Source of the DNA: Akkermansia muciniphila
GTDB lineage: Bacteria; Verrucomicrobiota; Verrucomicrobiia; Limisphaerales; SXTU01
Assembly: GCA_945872195.1 (NCBI GenBank)
Contig: CAMBZO010000043.1
Location: 1 to 11,243, forward strand
Length of the DNA: 11,243 bases
Direction: 5' to 3'
The translations under genes were made by a program, and so were the position numbers. The notes below the pieces were generated by a model, which was not told the origin of the DNA, ran no database searches, and saw only the letters and a program-made list of their open reading frames with translations. Position 1 is the first letter of the stretch, and each line of letters opens with the position of its first letter. Of this stretch, positions 1 to 7,801 are shown piece by piece.

Positions 1-1317
1 AAGGCAGCGAAAGGCACCACGCCGGCTTACTCGCCGACGTTCATTGCCGCACGGAGCAGTGATTCGATCCTCGTGACGGTGCCGACCGCCATGACCCCGA
101 CGATCGAAGCGCTCGGCAGAGGCTATCTCCATTCCACGCTCTTCAGCTACCTGCTCGCGGACGTGAAGTCCCCGGATTCGCCCCTCGCGCTCGCGCGCTG
201 GAAAACGCTGGAGTCGGATGACTCGAAACTCGAAACCGAAAGCGTCAAACGCCTCATCAAGGCGAGCAACACGCGCGAGGGGCTTTACAAGATGCTGTGG
301 GAGCCGTTCGAGTTTGGCGATTTGACCACCCTCGCGAAGACCGACGCTCGACTGAAGCAACGAATGGAAATCGTGCAGACCTTTCTGCGGACGCTCGACC
401 CGCAGTTCGATCAGGCCTTCTGGGCAACCCTTGCGACGATTCCCGAGTCTCAAAGGACCGTTTGCCTCAACGACCTCACCGACCCGCACAGTGCTGACCA
501 GATCAAAGCCGACCCCGAGATTCAAAGCGACCTCCGCAAGTTGGAGAAACAATGGGGCTTCAAGGTGCTGTGGGAACCCGGTTCCGCCGCCCCGCCCATG
601 CCCGCCAAGGTGCGGCTGGAATACTCCTACTTCACCGACAAGAAGCTGCATGAGTTCAAGGAGTTCATCCGCATGGTGCGCGAGGAGTTGGAGATTTATC
701 CCGTGCAGATCACGAAGAAACTCAACGTGAAGAATCTTTATATCCTGAACGACTTCAATTTCCGAGGCGCCGGCGTGGCTGGGCAAGGGTTCAGTTGGTT
801 GCCGCAGGTGTCGTTCGCCTATGGCATCCGCACCTTCGATCCAGCCAAGACAACCTCGCGAGACTTCTATCGCCGGACCATTCACCACGAAGTTCTCCAC
901 TTGATGGACAAAGAGTTCTCCAAGGAAGGCGGGCCCATTCAGGGAACCAACTGGGACAATCTCAATGAACCCGGCTTCGCGTATAAAGTTGGCAAGCTGA
1001 GTTCGTTCGCGGCCAGCCAGGCTACTTTCTACAAAGACAATGCCAAGCGGCAGGGATTCGCCGAACCCTACGGCATGAACATCGCCACCGACGACCGCGC
1101 CACGCTTTACGGACGCTTCATGAATGCACGGATGGCCGATGAAGGGCGCGGCGACCAACCCTTCCTCACCAAACTGGAAACCGACAAAATCCTCAAAGCC
1201 AAAGCCGACCGGCTGATCGAGTTTTTCCAACTCCTCAAACGCGACCTAGCCATTCCCTCGCCCAGCCCGTTTTATTCAAGGCTCGAAGGCGTTTTACCTC
1301 CGAAAAAAGATAGGTAA
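1..1317 (+). CDS. Putative zinc-dependent metallopeptidase, 5' end missing
   Basis: The frame is open from base 1 to the TAA at 1315-1317 with no stop upstream of the first possible start (GTG at 73), so the gene most likely begins before the window; at least 438 codons are visible. Counting from the GTG at 73, an HExxH zinc-protease motif, HEVLH, sits at residues 272-276 (886-900), preceded by another His and followed by LMDKE. About 65 residues later comes DDRATLY (340-346), in the place where gluzincin-like peptidases often carry an acidic third metal ligand. The segment before the motif (YILNDF, then SWLPQVSFAYGIRTFD) looks like the beta-strand region that precedes the active-site helix in zincins. 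The first 200 residues or so are not recognised. No signal peptide can be judged because the N-terminus is absent. I infer a zinc peptidase from the motif; the exact family (for example the Peptidase_Mx1-like group) is uncertain. The substrate is unknown. Confidence 0.6.
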   Translation, partial: KAAKGTTPAYSPTFIAARSSDSILVTVPTAMTPTIEALGRGYLHSTLFSYLLADVKSPDSPLALARWKTLESDDSKLETESVKRLIKASNTREGLYKMLWEPFEFGDLTTLAKTDARLKQRMEIVQTFLRTLDPQFDQAFWATLATIPESQRTVCLNDLTDPHSADQIKADPEIQSDLRKLEKQWGFKVLWEPGSAAPPMPAKVRLEYSYFTDKKLHEFKEFIRMVREELEIYPVQITKKLNVKNLYILNDFNFRGAGVAGQGFSWLPQVSFAYGIRTFDPAKTTSRDFYRRTIHHEVLHLMDKEFSKEGGPIQGTNWDNLNEPGFAYKVGKLSSFAASQATFYKDNAKRQGFAEPYGMNIATDDRATLYGRFMNARMADEGRGDQPFLTKLETDKILKAKADRLIEFFQLLKRDLAIPSPSPFYSRLEGVLPPKKDR

Positions 1318-1414
1318 TGGAACCGGGCCGCGGCGAAAAGGAATACATGCCGGACCCAACTCTGCGGCGTCAGCGGCCCGAAGAGCAGCCAAGGCATCCC
1401 TTCACCGCCACCCT

Positions 1415-1606
1415 CATGAACCCCGCGACCCCCGCGCGCAGTTCGCGGAGCAGCCCGAGCACTCGGCCAAGCTCACCGAGCTCACCGCCTTGCTTGAAAA
1501 GGAAATGTAGCGCAGCGGCGACACCGGCGTGCTGAAGGTGGCGAATCCCAAGCCGGCTGATTGGAGTCCGCTCGGAGCAATAGGCAACCGGAAGGCAAAA
1601 CAATAA
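1415..1606 (+). pseudogene. Decayed sulfatase-like C-terminal fragment with in-frame TAG
   Basis: The 373-nt gap between the metallopeptidase and phoD holds no intact gene. In the frame beginning at 1415 the translation contains DPRAQFAEQPEHSAKLTELT followed by ALLEKEM, which matches the usual tail of type I sulfatases (DP...NLA...PE...L..LL). A TAG at 1508-1510 interrupts it, yet the same frame continues sensibly (RSGDTGVLKVANPKPADWSP) to a TAA at 1604-1606, so the TAG may be a nonsense change from CAG. Upstream of 1415 the similarity fades, and there is no room for a sulfatase catalytic domain or its CxPxR motif. I read this as the 3' remnant of a deleted sulfatase gene. The family call is from recalled consensus only. 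The rest of the gap (1318-1414 and 1607-1690) shows nothing I can support. Confidence 0.45.
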
Positions 1607-1690
1607 GTTCTCGCTGCTCACCTGCTGACTCGGCCAAGGACTTGTCCAGCCAAGGCCATCCGCGTAGAGTTTGAGGCCGAAAGAATCACC

Positions 1691-3172
1691 ATGAAACACA
1701 CTCACCAACTCGTCACGCGACGCGCGTTTGTCGCGCATTCCTCAGCCGCCGTGGCTGGGGCCATCATCGCCAGTCGCGCCATCGAAGCCGCGGAAGTGGC
1801 GGGGCCGTTTCAGGCGATGGGTGCGCGCGCTGGCGAAGTGACGGACACGACGGCGATCGTCTGGACACGGCTCACCGCCGCGCCGGTGCGCAACAATGGC
1901 GGCGTGGTCATTCCCCACCGGGCGAAGGACGAGGCGAAGCGGGGCAAATCGGAGTCCAAGGTCAACGTGCCCGTGGACCAACTCGAAGGCGCGTGCCCCG
2001 GCGCACCGGGACGCGTGCAGTTGCGCTACGGCACGCGGGAGGATCTGAGCGATGCGAAGGTGACGGAGATCGCGGTGGCGTCGGCGGCGAATGATTTCAT
2101 CTGCGAGTTCAAACTCAGCGGATTGAAGCCGGGGACGGTTTATCATTACGCCAGCGAGACCTCGGGGGCAGCGGGCGTGGCGAAGGCGACGGCGTTGCGC
2201 GGGAAGTTCGAGACGGCACCGGCGGCGGATGCGCCGGGGAATTTGCGTTTCTGCGTGATGACCTGCCAGGGCTATCGCGATCGCGGCCATGCAGACGGGC
2301 ACCATATTTATCCTGCCATGCAGGCGCTGAAGCCGCAGTTCACCTGCCTCACCGGCGATCTTGTTTACTACGACAGCGGCGATCCCGATGCGGTGACGGA
2401 GCGGCTCGCGCGCTATCATTGGGAGCGGATGTTCAGCCTGCCGCGCCTCATCGAGTTCAACCGCAACCACTCGACCTACTGGTTGAAGGACGACCACGAC
2501 ACGCTCAGCAATGACTCGGGGCCGGGTGCGACCATGGGCGAGCTCACTTTCGAGCAGGGGCAGAAGATTTTCCGTCAGCAGGCACCAATGAACGACGACG
2601 GCCCGAGCTACCGCACCGTGCGCTGGGGACGCGACTTGCAGGTTTGGTTCACCGACGGCCGCGATTTTCGCTCGAAGAACAAGTCGGAGGACGGCTCCGA
2701 AAAGACGATCTGGGGCGCGGAGCAGAAGGCGTGGTTCAAGCGCACGGTCAAGGAGAGTGACGCGACGTGGAAGGTGCTCGTGTCGCCCACGCCGCTCGTC
2801 GGGCCGGACCGGAAGGGCAAGCGGGACAATCATGCCAACGAGGGCTTCACGCACGAGGGCAACGAACTCCGCGCGTGGCTGAAGGCGAACGTGCCCGACA
2901 ACTTCTTCGTCATCTGTGGCGACCGCCACTGGCAATACCACTCGGTGCATCCCGAGACCAGCGTGCAGGAGTTCAGCGCCGGCCCGGCGAGCGATGAGCA
3001 CGCGAGCGGCTCGCCCGGCGAGAACCCCAAGTTTCACAAGTTCCACCGCGTGCGCGGGGGATTCCTCGCGGTCACACTCCAGCGCGAAGGTGCGAAGAGC
3101 CGCATCCGCTTCGAGCACCGCGACGTGGTTGGGAAGGTGGTTTACTCGTGGAATGCGGAACGGGCGGTCTAA
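1691..3172 (+). CDS. phoD: PhoD-like alkaline phosphatase/phosphodiesterase, Tat-exported
   Basis: The 493-residue product belongs to the PhoD metallophosphatase family, whose members hydrolyse phosphate mono- and diesters outside the cytoplasm using Fe/Ca-type metal centres. It opens with a twin-arginine signal (TRRAFVA, residues 9-15, then an Ala-rich hydrophobic stretch). A PhoD N-terminal beta domain follows (about 40-175, including AGEVTDTTAIVWTRL). The catalytic domain shows TGDLVYYD (D223, Y226-Y227), the WLKDDHD block (264-270, matching the family's W-DDHE), DGRDFR (compare D-R-x-x-R in PhoD) and ICGDRHW (408-414, matching the family's SGDRH). These are the expected metal-ligand regions, so the enzyme looks intact. 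A late Gly/Ser-rich segment (about 435-445) resembles the family's C-terminal loop. The ATG at 1691 is chosen because it places the Tat motif at the right distance from the start. No strong ribosome binding site is seen. The gene stands between two decayed fragments. The exact substrate cannot be told from sequence. Confidence 0.88.
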   Translation: MKHTHQLVTRRAFVAHSSAAVAGAIIASRAIEAAEVAGPFQAMGARAGEVTDTTAIVWTRLTAAPVRNNGGVVIPHRAKDEAKRGKSESKVNVPVDQLEGACPGAPGRVQLRYGTREDLSDAKVTEIAVASAANDFICEFKLSGLKPGTVYHYASETSGAAGVAKATALRGKFETAPAADAPGNLRFCVMTCQGYRDRGHADGHHIYPAMQALKPQFTCLTGDLVYYDSGDPDAVTERLARYHWERMFSLPRLIEFNRNHSTYWLKDDHDTLSNDSGPGATMGELTFEQGQKIFRQQAPMNDDGPSYRTVRWGRDLQVWFTDGRDFRSKNKSEDGSEKTIWGAEQKAWFKRTVKESDATWKVLVSPTPLVGPDRKGKRDNHANEGFTHEGNELRAWLKANVPDNFFVICGDRHWQYHSVHPETSVQEFSAGPASDEHASGSPGENPKFHKFHRVRGGFLAVTLQREGAKSRIRFEHRDVVGKVVYSWNAERAV

Positions 3173-3187
3173 TCCCGAGGACGCACC

Positions 3188-3344
3188 ATGAAAACAAAGC
3201 TGCTCATCCTCACTCTTACGCTTCGGGGTTTCGCGTTTCTGCGGGCAAAGCGGGAATGGCCCGCGCATCTACGCCGGAGCGGGGGCGTTCCGCGCCGTGA
3301 ATGATTTTGCGACCAATGAGATTGACACGCACAAGATTCATTAA
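3188..3344 (+). pseudogene. Remnant of a secreted-protein gene (signal peptide plus out-of-frame tail)
   Basis: An ATG at 3188 has a GAGG ribosome binding site at 3177-3180, a 7-nt spacing, and starts MKTKLLILTLTLRGFAFLRA, which looks like a Sec signal peptide. This frame ends at a TGA (3302-3304) after 38 codons with a nonsense-like Arg-rich tail. From about 3243 another frame reads GNGPRIYAGAGAFRAVNDFA then TNEIDTHKIH and stops at a TAA (3342-3344); that text looks like normal protein. The simplest reading is a gene that kept its translation start and its extreme 3' end, with a large internal deletion and a frame change between them. I do not recognise the original family. Chance is possible given the short length. 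Confidence 0.35.
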
Positions 3345-3386
3345 TAACCACCATGAAGCACGCACTCACACTCTCCACGCCCTGAA

Positions 3387-6110
3387 ATGCGAACCCCGTT
3401 CCCAATCCTTCTGACCTCGTTGGCCCTCGGGCTTCTGTGGTTCGCGACGGCTATAGCCGCAGAGCCGCCTCGTGCTCTGATCCCGGAAAGGCACCGCGTT
3501 TTGTTTCAAGAGCACTGTGTGAAGTGCCACGGCGCGGAGAAGCAGAAGGGCAAGTTCCGCATTGATCAACTGCCTTTCACCATCGCTGACATCGAGACGG
3601 CGGAGAAGTGGCAGAAGGTGCTCAATGCGATGAACTCGGGCGAGATGCCGCCGGAGGATGAGAAGCAGCCAGCCAAAGCTGCGAAGGCCGATTTTCTCGA
3701 TGACCTCGCCCATGCGATGGTTGCGGCCCGTCGAAGTCTCTCCGACCAGAACGGGGCGACCACGATGCGGCGACTCAACCGCCGCGAATACCGCAACACC
3801 ATCCGTGAACTGTTGGGCGTCGAGTTGAATGTGATGGATCTGCCGTCCGATACGAGCACCAGCGGCTTTGACACCGTGGGCGCCAATCTTTTCATGTCGG
3901 CCAACCAATTCGAACAATACCTGGCGCTCGGTCGGCAGGCGCTGGATGATGCGTTCTCCATCCAGGCTCGCACTGGCAGTAGTTTGAAAGTGCGCTACGA
4001 GACAGAAAGATCGCTTGGCTATTTTACAAAGCGGACAGCCGAGTTCGAAGATGGACGGGAGCGCTTCACGCGGTGGACGACGGCCGTGAAAGCGGCTGCC
4101 AACCGGCCCGAGAACCGCGAGACCGTCGCCGCTTTCACCAAAGGCGTTCAGAACGATGCCTTGCTTCGGGCGAGCTGGCAAAAAATCACCGGGGCGCCCG
4201 CGCCCGAGGATTTCGGGTTCAATCTCGGCAACGGCCCAGCGGGCGCCGCAACGCCCCAGGTGATTTTGTCCGTGGCGCAGATGGCCAAGCGCCTGCGTGC
4301 CGTCGAGGCAACGGGTGCCGCACCGCAGCTTCCCTACTTGAAGAAATACCTGGCGTTACCGGGGCTGGAGACAGGTGCTTATCTCACGTCGCTCGCGGAT
4401 GGCCCTGCGTGGAACTCTTTCTTTGGAATCGAGGCGCACCAAGGGTGGCCATCGGGCGATTACCTGATTCGGTGCCGCACGGCGGCAACCCGCCACGCCA
4501 CAGGCGAGCGGCGGTTTCTGGAACTGGTCGCCAACGTGAGGCGCGGTGAGGTGATCAGCACGCACGAGGTTTCTGCCACGCTCGAAAACCCCCAAGTGAT
4601 CGAAATCCCCATCAAGCTGATCAAGGGTGGGGATCCATTACAGCGCAATTTTATGCTCCGCGAGCGGGGCGGCGACACTCGCAAGCGATTCGATGATGCC
4701 ATCAAGGCCAATGGCGTCGGCCCGGAGTTCGCCTTGTGGGTGGACTGGATCGAGATTGAGCGGGTCTCTGCTCGAGAGGTGCCGCCCGGCATGAAGGCGC
4801 TCACCGGTGTCATTCTCGATGCGAAGGCCAGCCCGCCCGCCCAAGCGGATGTCAGGGCCGCCATCGAAAGGTTCACGGTGGCGGCCTTCCGCGACCGCAC
4901 TACGCCAGCGAGCTACATCGATCGCCTGCTCCAACTCTACGAAACCCGCCTCAAAGCTGGTGACAAACACGAGGCCGCCCTCAAGCAGACACTCGCGGTC
5001 GTGCTTGCCTCGCCGCCGTTCCTTTACCTTGCCGAGCCGATCGGCAAAACGTCACGCAAGTCGCTGACCGGAAACGAACTCGCATCACGACTCTCCTATT
5101 TCCTCTGGGGTTCTCCGCCGGACGCTGCGCTGCGCGAATTGGGCAGCACTGGCGAACTTTTGCGGCCAGAGGTGCTTCAGGCGCAGACGACACGCCTCCT
5201 CGACGATCCTCGGTCGGCGGGTTTTACGGAACCCTTTACCCAACAATGGCTGGGGCTCGATCGGCTCGATTTCTTTCAGTTCAACCGCCGACTGTTTCCG
5301 CAATTCGACGCCGCCACCGAACTCTCTGCCCGACAGGAGATGCACGAGACGATCGCCCATGTCGTGCGTCAGAACACGCCGCTCAGCGACCTCTTGAAGG
5401 CGGACTACGTCGTCATCGACAGCGTGCTCGCCGACTACTACGGGTTGGAGGGCGTGACAGGCGATGAGTTCCGAAAGGTGCCGGTTCCCAAAGACTCGCC
5501 CCGAGGCGGTCTCATCGGCATGGCCGCGATTCACGCCATGGGCGGCAATGGCGAATACACGAGCCCCGTCGAACGTGGTGTTTGGGTGCTGCGGAAGCTG
5601 GTCAACGATCCGCCGCCCCCCGCGCCTGCGAACGTCCCCGCAATCGGCCGACTCGCCGGACAGGTCCTTGATACCCGGCAGCGCATCCTGGCGCATCAGG
5701 ACCAGCCGCAGTGCGCGAGCTGCCACCGCAAAATCGACCCCGTGGGTTTTGGATTGGAGAATTTCAACGCCGTCGGCCAGTGGCGGACCGAGGACACTTA
5801 CCAAGTGATGCTGGGTGACCGACCGGTCAACGGCAAGCGGAAGACTTGGACGATCGATCCATCCGGAGCCCTCTACAAGGGGCCGGAGTTCAAAGATTAC
5901 TTCGAGCTGCGTGACATCATCGCCACCAAGTCCACTCCGTTCGCGCGGGGTTTCAGTGCCGCCCTGATCGAATACGCCTTGGGCAGACCCTGCGGCTTCA
6001 GTGATGAGCCATTGATCGACGAGATGCTGAAACGGGCCGGCGGGAAAAAACTTGCGACCCGCGAGTTCATACACGCACTCATCGACAGCACGGCTTTCCA
6101 GACCAAGTGA
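3387..6110 (+). CDS. Planctomycete-type cytochrome c multi-domain protein (DUF1587/1595/1592/1588/1585)
   Basis: A 907-residue exported protein. Residues 1-25 form a Sec signal peptide ending near ATAIAAEPP. A haem c motif CVKCH (44-48) is followed by the W-K-L-GEMPPE segment usual for the N-terminal cytochrome module. Next come DUF1587 (from M127, MRRLNRREYRNTIRELLGV), a long middle part of about 180-480 whose end (FALWVDWIEIE) resembles the jelly-roll, carbohydrate-binding-like insert seen in relatives, DUF1595 (about 488-551), DUF1592 (about 559-690, starting SLTGNELASRLSYFLWGSPP), DUF1588 (about 705-803) with a second haem motif CASCH (776-780) and DPVGFGLENF, and DUF1585 (about 832-905). 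This is the complete domain order known for the family, which is abundant in Planctomycetota and Verrucomicrobiota and has no established reaction. The two CxxCH motifs suggest haem binding and electron transfer outside the cytoplasm; this is inference. The start is placed at 3387 by the signal peptide; no clear ribosome binding site is visible, and a 10-codon ORF ends one base before it. The DUF1552 gene follows after 37 nt and is probably co-transcribed. Confidence 0.9.
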   Translation: MRTPFPILLTSLALGLLWFATAIAAEPPRALIPERHRVLFQEHCVKCHGAEKQKGKFRIDQLPFTIADIETAEKWQKVLNAMNSGEMPPEDEKQPAKAAKADFLDDLAHAMVAARRSLSDQNGATTMRRLNRREYRNTIRELLGVELNVMDLPSDTSTSGFDTVGANLFMSANQFEQYLALGRQALDDAFSIQARTGSSLKVRYETERSLGYFTKRTAEFEDGRERFTRWTTAVKAAANRPENRETVAAFTKGVQNDALLRASWQKITGAPAPEDFGFNLGNGPAGAATPQVILSVAQMAKRLRAVEATGAAPQLPYLKKYLALPGLETGAYLTSLADGPAWNSFFGIEAHQGWPSGDYLIRCRTAATRHATGERRFLELVANVRRGEVISTHEVSATLENPQVIEIPIKLIKGGDPLQRNFMLRERGGDTRKRFDDAIKANGVGPEFALWVDWIEIERVSAREVPPGMKALTGVILDAKASPPAQADVRAAIERFTVAAFRDRTTPASYIDRLLQLYETRLKAGDKHEAALKQTLAVVLASPPFLYLAEPIGKTSRKSLTGNELASRLSYFLWGSPPDAALRELGSTGELLRPEVLQAQTTRLLDDPRSAGFTEPFTQQWLGLDRLDFFQFNRRLFPQFDAATELSARQEMHETIAHVVRQNTPLSDLLKADYVVIDSVLADYYGLEGVTGDEFRKVPVPKDSPRGGLIGMAAIHAMGGNGEYTSPVERGVWVLRKLVNDPPPPAPANVPAIGRLAGQVLDTRQRILAHQDQPQCASCHRKIDPVGFGLENFNAVGQWRTEDTYQVMLGDRPVNGKRKTWTIDPSGALYKGPEFKDYFELRDIIATKSTPFARGFSAALIEYALGRPCGFSDEPLIDEMLKRAGGKKLATREFIHALIDSTAFQTK

Positions 6111-6147
6111 TTCGCACGACGCCAAAATTGACAGAACTAACACCACC

Positions 6148-7446
6148 ATGACGACACACCTATCCCGCCGCCACTTCCTCCGCTCAACCACTGCGGCGAT
6201 CGCCCTGCCGGCACTCGATTCGCTCGGGTTCCGCCGCTTCGCCGCCGCCGCACCAGCCTCTGCGCCGCCCAAACGGATGGTGTTTCTGGCGTTTGGCTGG
6301 GGCGTGACGGCCGAGACCTGGTATCCCGATGCCAAAGAGCCGGGGGCTGGCTACAAGCTACCGGTCGGTCTCCAGCCACTCGCGCGCCACAAAAAGGACT
6401 TCAGCATCGTCCAGGGGTTGACAAACAAGTTCTCCAATGACGGGCACTTCGGCAGCACCTTCTGGCTCACGGGGGCCAATCGCTACGCCAAGCAGGGACA
6501 GAACTTCGCCAACTCCATCTCGGCCGATCAAGTTGCCGCTGCACAGCTCGGTCAAGATACGCGTTTCACTTCGCTCCAGCTCAACGGCGGACAAGAAGTG
6601 GGCGGCGAGGGCCACGGTCCGGGTCTGTCACTGGCATGGAACGCCAACGGCAAACCCATCGGCGGTTTCAACGACCCCGTGGAAACATTCCACCGCCTGT
6701 TTTCGGGCGACCGCGTCCCGCTCGAACAGCAGAAAACCCTGCTCGCCGAGCGGCGCAGCGTGCTCGATACGGTGCTCGACAGCGCACGCGATCTGCAGCG
6801 CGGCCTGAGCAAGACCGACACCGACAAGCTGGATGAGTATTTCGAGGGTATTCGCGACATCGAGATCCGACTCAACAAGGATGAGAAGTGGCTTGGAGTG
6901 CCGCGCACCAAGGCTCCGCTGGCGGAGCCCAAACCCGGGCTCGCGGGCCTGGAGGAAATCCGACTCCACTACGACCTGCTCACGGCGGCGCTCCAGACCG
7001 ACAGCACCCGCGTGGTCACCTACCGACTGCCGGTGAACACGCTGCTCAAGAGCCTCAGCATCACCATCAACGGACACGACATGAGTCATTACCACCTGCA
7101 CCAGGGCACGGAAAAGCGAGACGCTTCGCAAGCCCGCGACCTGGCACTGAGCGAAACCTTGGCCGGGCTTTTCGACAAACTGAAGGCCGTGAAGGAAGCC
7201 GACGGCACACGTCTCTTCGATCACACCACAGTCGCCTTCGGCAGTAATATTCGCACCGAGCACGACCTCAATAATTGCCCCACGCTCATCGCCGGCGGCG
7301 GCTCCGGCCTCAAGCTCGGCCACAACATCGTCGCGCCCAAGGACACCCCGCTCTGCAACGCCTGGCTCAGCATGCTCCACGGCAGCGGCGTGAACGCCGA
7401 GCGCCACGGCGACAGCACGGGTGTGCTGAAGGAGATCATGGCCTGA
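6148..7446 (+). CDS. DUF1552 (HXXSHH family) protein, Tat-exported
   Basis: The product is 432 residues from the ATG at 6148. The frame is open further upstream (to 6052), but the longer version would overlap the preceding gene and bury the export signal; starting at 6148 gives a twin-arginine signal SRRHFLR right at the N-terminus followed by a hydrophobic stretch (TTAAIALPALDSLGF). The family DUF1552 (HXXSHH, Pfam PF07586) is recognised from PKRMVFLAFGWGV just after the signal, the block DFSIVQGLTNKFSNDGHFGS, ERRSVLDTVLDSARDLQRGL, the DEYFEGIRDIEIRL helix, and the signature HDMSHY at 310-315 (7075-7092), where the consensus has His in the last place and another two His follow (H316, H318). 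Function is unknown for the family. Tat export implies folding, possibly with a cofactor or metal, before transport. The gene lies 37 nt after the DUF1592-type cytochrome gene; this pairing recurs in the window, so a shared role is likely. Length is normal and the gene looks intact. Confidence 0.88.
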   Translation: MTTHLSRRHFLRSTTAAIALPALDSLGFRRFAAAAPASAPPKRMVFLAFGWGVTAETWYPDAKEPGAGYKLPVGLQPLARHKKDFSIVQGLTNKFSNDGHFGSTFWLTGANRYAKQGQNFANSISADQVAAAQLGQDTRFTSLQLNGGQEVGGEGHGPGLSLAWNANGKPIGGFNDPVETFHRLFSGDRVPLEQQKTLLAERRSVLDTVLDSARDLQRGLSKTDTDKLDEYFEGIRDIEIRLNKDEKWLGVPRTKAPLAEPKPGLAGLEEIRLHYDLLTAALQTDSTRVVTYRLPVNTLLKSLSITINGHDMSHYHLHQGTEKRDASQARDLALSETLAGLFDKLKAVKEADGTRLFDHTTVAFGSNIRTEHDLNNCPTLIAGGGSGLKLGHNIVAPKDTPLCNAWLSMLHGSGVNAERHGDSTGVLKEIMA

Positions 7447-7515
7447 ACCAGCGCGTTCTCTCCCGCTGCCCCGGCGAAGAGCCAGCGAAGGCTCACGCAT
7501 TCTGACTCCGAAAGA

Positions 7516-7533
7516 AGTCTGCCCAGCCAGACT
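7516..7533 (+). terminator. Possible terminator-like small hairpin after the first gene pair
   Basis: A perfect 6-bp inverted repeat, AGTCTG (7516-7521) and CAGACT (7528-7533), with a 6-nt loop lies about 70 nt after the DUF1552 stop codon. There is no T-run after it, so it is not a classical intrinsic terminator. It could also simply be the edge of the repeat element that follows. Confidence 0.25.
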
Positions 7534-7550
7534 GGAATGAGAGTGATGAA

Positions 7551-7613
7551 CCGCAGATGCAGGAAAGCCGCAGATTTTTCTGAACCCAATCTGTGGCTTC
7601 CCTGAATCTGTGG
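7551..7613. repeat. 63-nt two-unit inverted repeat (dispersed-palindrome-like hairpin)
   Basis: Two 26-nt arms (7551-7576 and 7588-7613) are reverse complements at 22 of 26 positions, with an 11-nt loop (7577-7587). In a + strand transcript two of the four differences would be G-U pairs, leaving only two mismatches. Each arm itself holds the core CCGCAGAT (or its complement ATCTGTGG) twice, spaced exactly 17 nt apart in both arms (7551 and 7568; 7589 and 7606), so the element is a tandem duplication inside a palindrome. It sits in a 355-nt gap between the two cytochrome/DUF1552 pairs. It resembles, from memory, the 'CCGCAGAT...ATCTG(C/T)GG' palindromes scattered in intergenic regions of many environmental bacteria; whether it is multi-copy in this genome cannot be seen here. 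It may be a REP- or MITE-like element, or act as a transcription terminator or mRNA stabiliser between operons. The remaining gap (7447-7515 and 7614-7801) contains no convincing ORF. Confidence 0.7.
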
Positions 7614-7739
7614 GAAATCCATCAAGGGTCTTCTCACCGCTCCATTTCTCCACCACTCCGTTACACTCCCCCTCATCACCGCCGACCAGCCGAACCCCGA
7701 TGCGCGTGAACCCTGAAAGGCAATCTTCGCACCCCGGCC

Positions 7740-7767
7740 TTGCTGAACGAACACTAAGACGTAACAT
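7740..7767 (+). promoter_or_regulatory. Weak sigma-70-like promoter candidate before the second gene pair
   Basis: TTGCTG (7740-7745) and TAACAT (7762-7767) are separated by 16 nt, 34 nt before the GTG start of the second cytochrome gene. The match to the -35 and -10 consensus is only 3/6 and 4/6. The surrounding stretch 7741-7799 is more AT-rich than the rest of the window, which fits a promoter region. This is a guess based on position and composition. Confidence 0.2.
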
Positions 7768-7801
7768 AGCCGCTCTAAGATCCAATTAACAAAAAGTCCT
7801 C

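Noticed and set aside
1317..1535. 72-codon + strand ORF overlapping the metallopeptidase stop codon
   Set aside because: Ser/Pro/Arg-rich low-complexity translation; a different frame of the same stretch carries the sulfatase-like text.
1633..1666. Repeated GCCAAGG words and a small GGAC/GTCC palindrome upstream of phoD
   Set aside because: Too short and imperfect to distinguish from chance in GC-rich DNA; not a convincing operator.
1742..3268. 508-codon open frame on the - strand over phoD
   Set aside because: The + strand frame has a Tat signal and all PhoD motifs; the - strand translation shows no domain and is a codon-bias shadow.
6052..6147. Upstream extension of the first DUF1552 gene
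   Set aside because: Its 32 extra residues overlap the end of the cytochrome gene and would place the twin-arginine signal internally; the ATG at 6148 fits the export signal.
5085..6335. 416-codon open frame on the - strand spanning the first cytochrome/DUF1552 junction
   Set aside because: Overlaps two well-supported genes, has low-complexity Arg/Ala-rich text and no recognisable motif.
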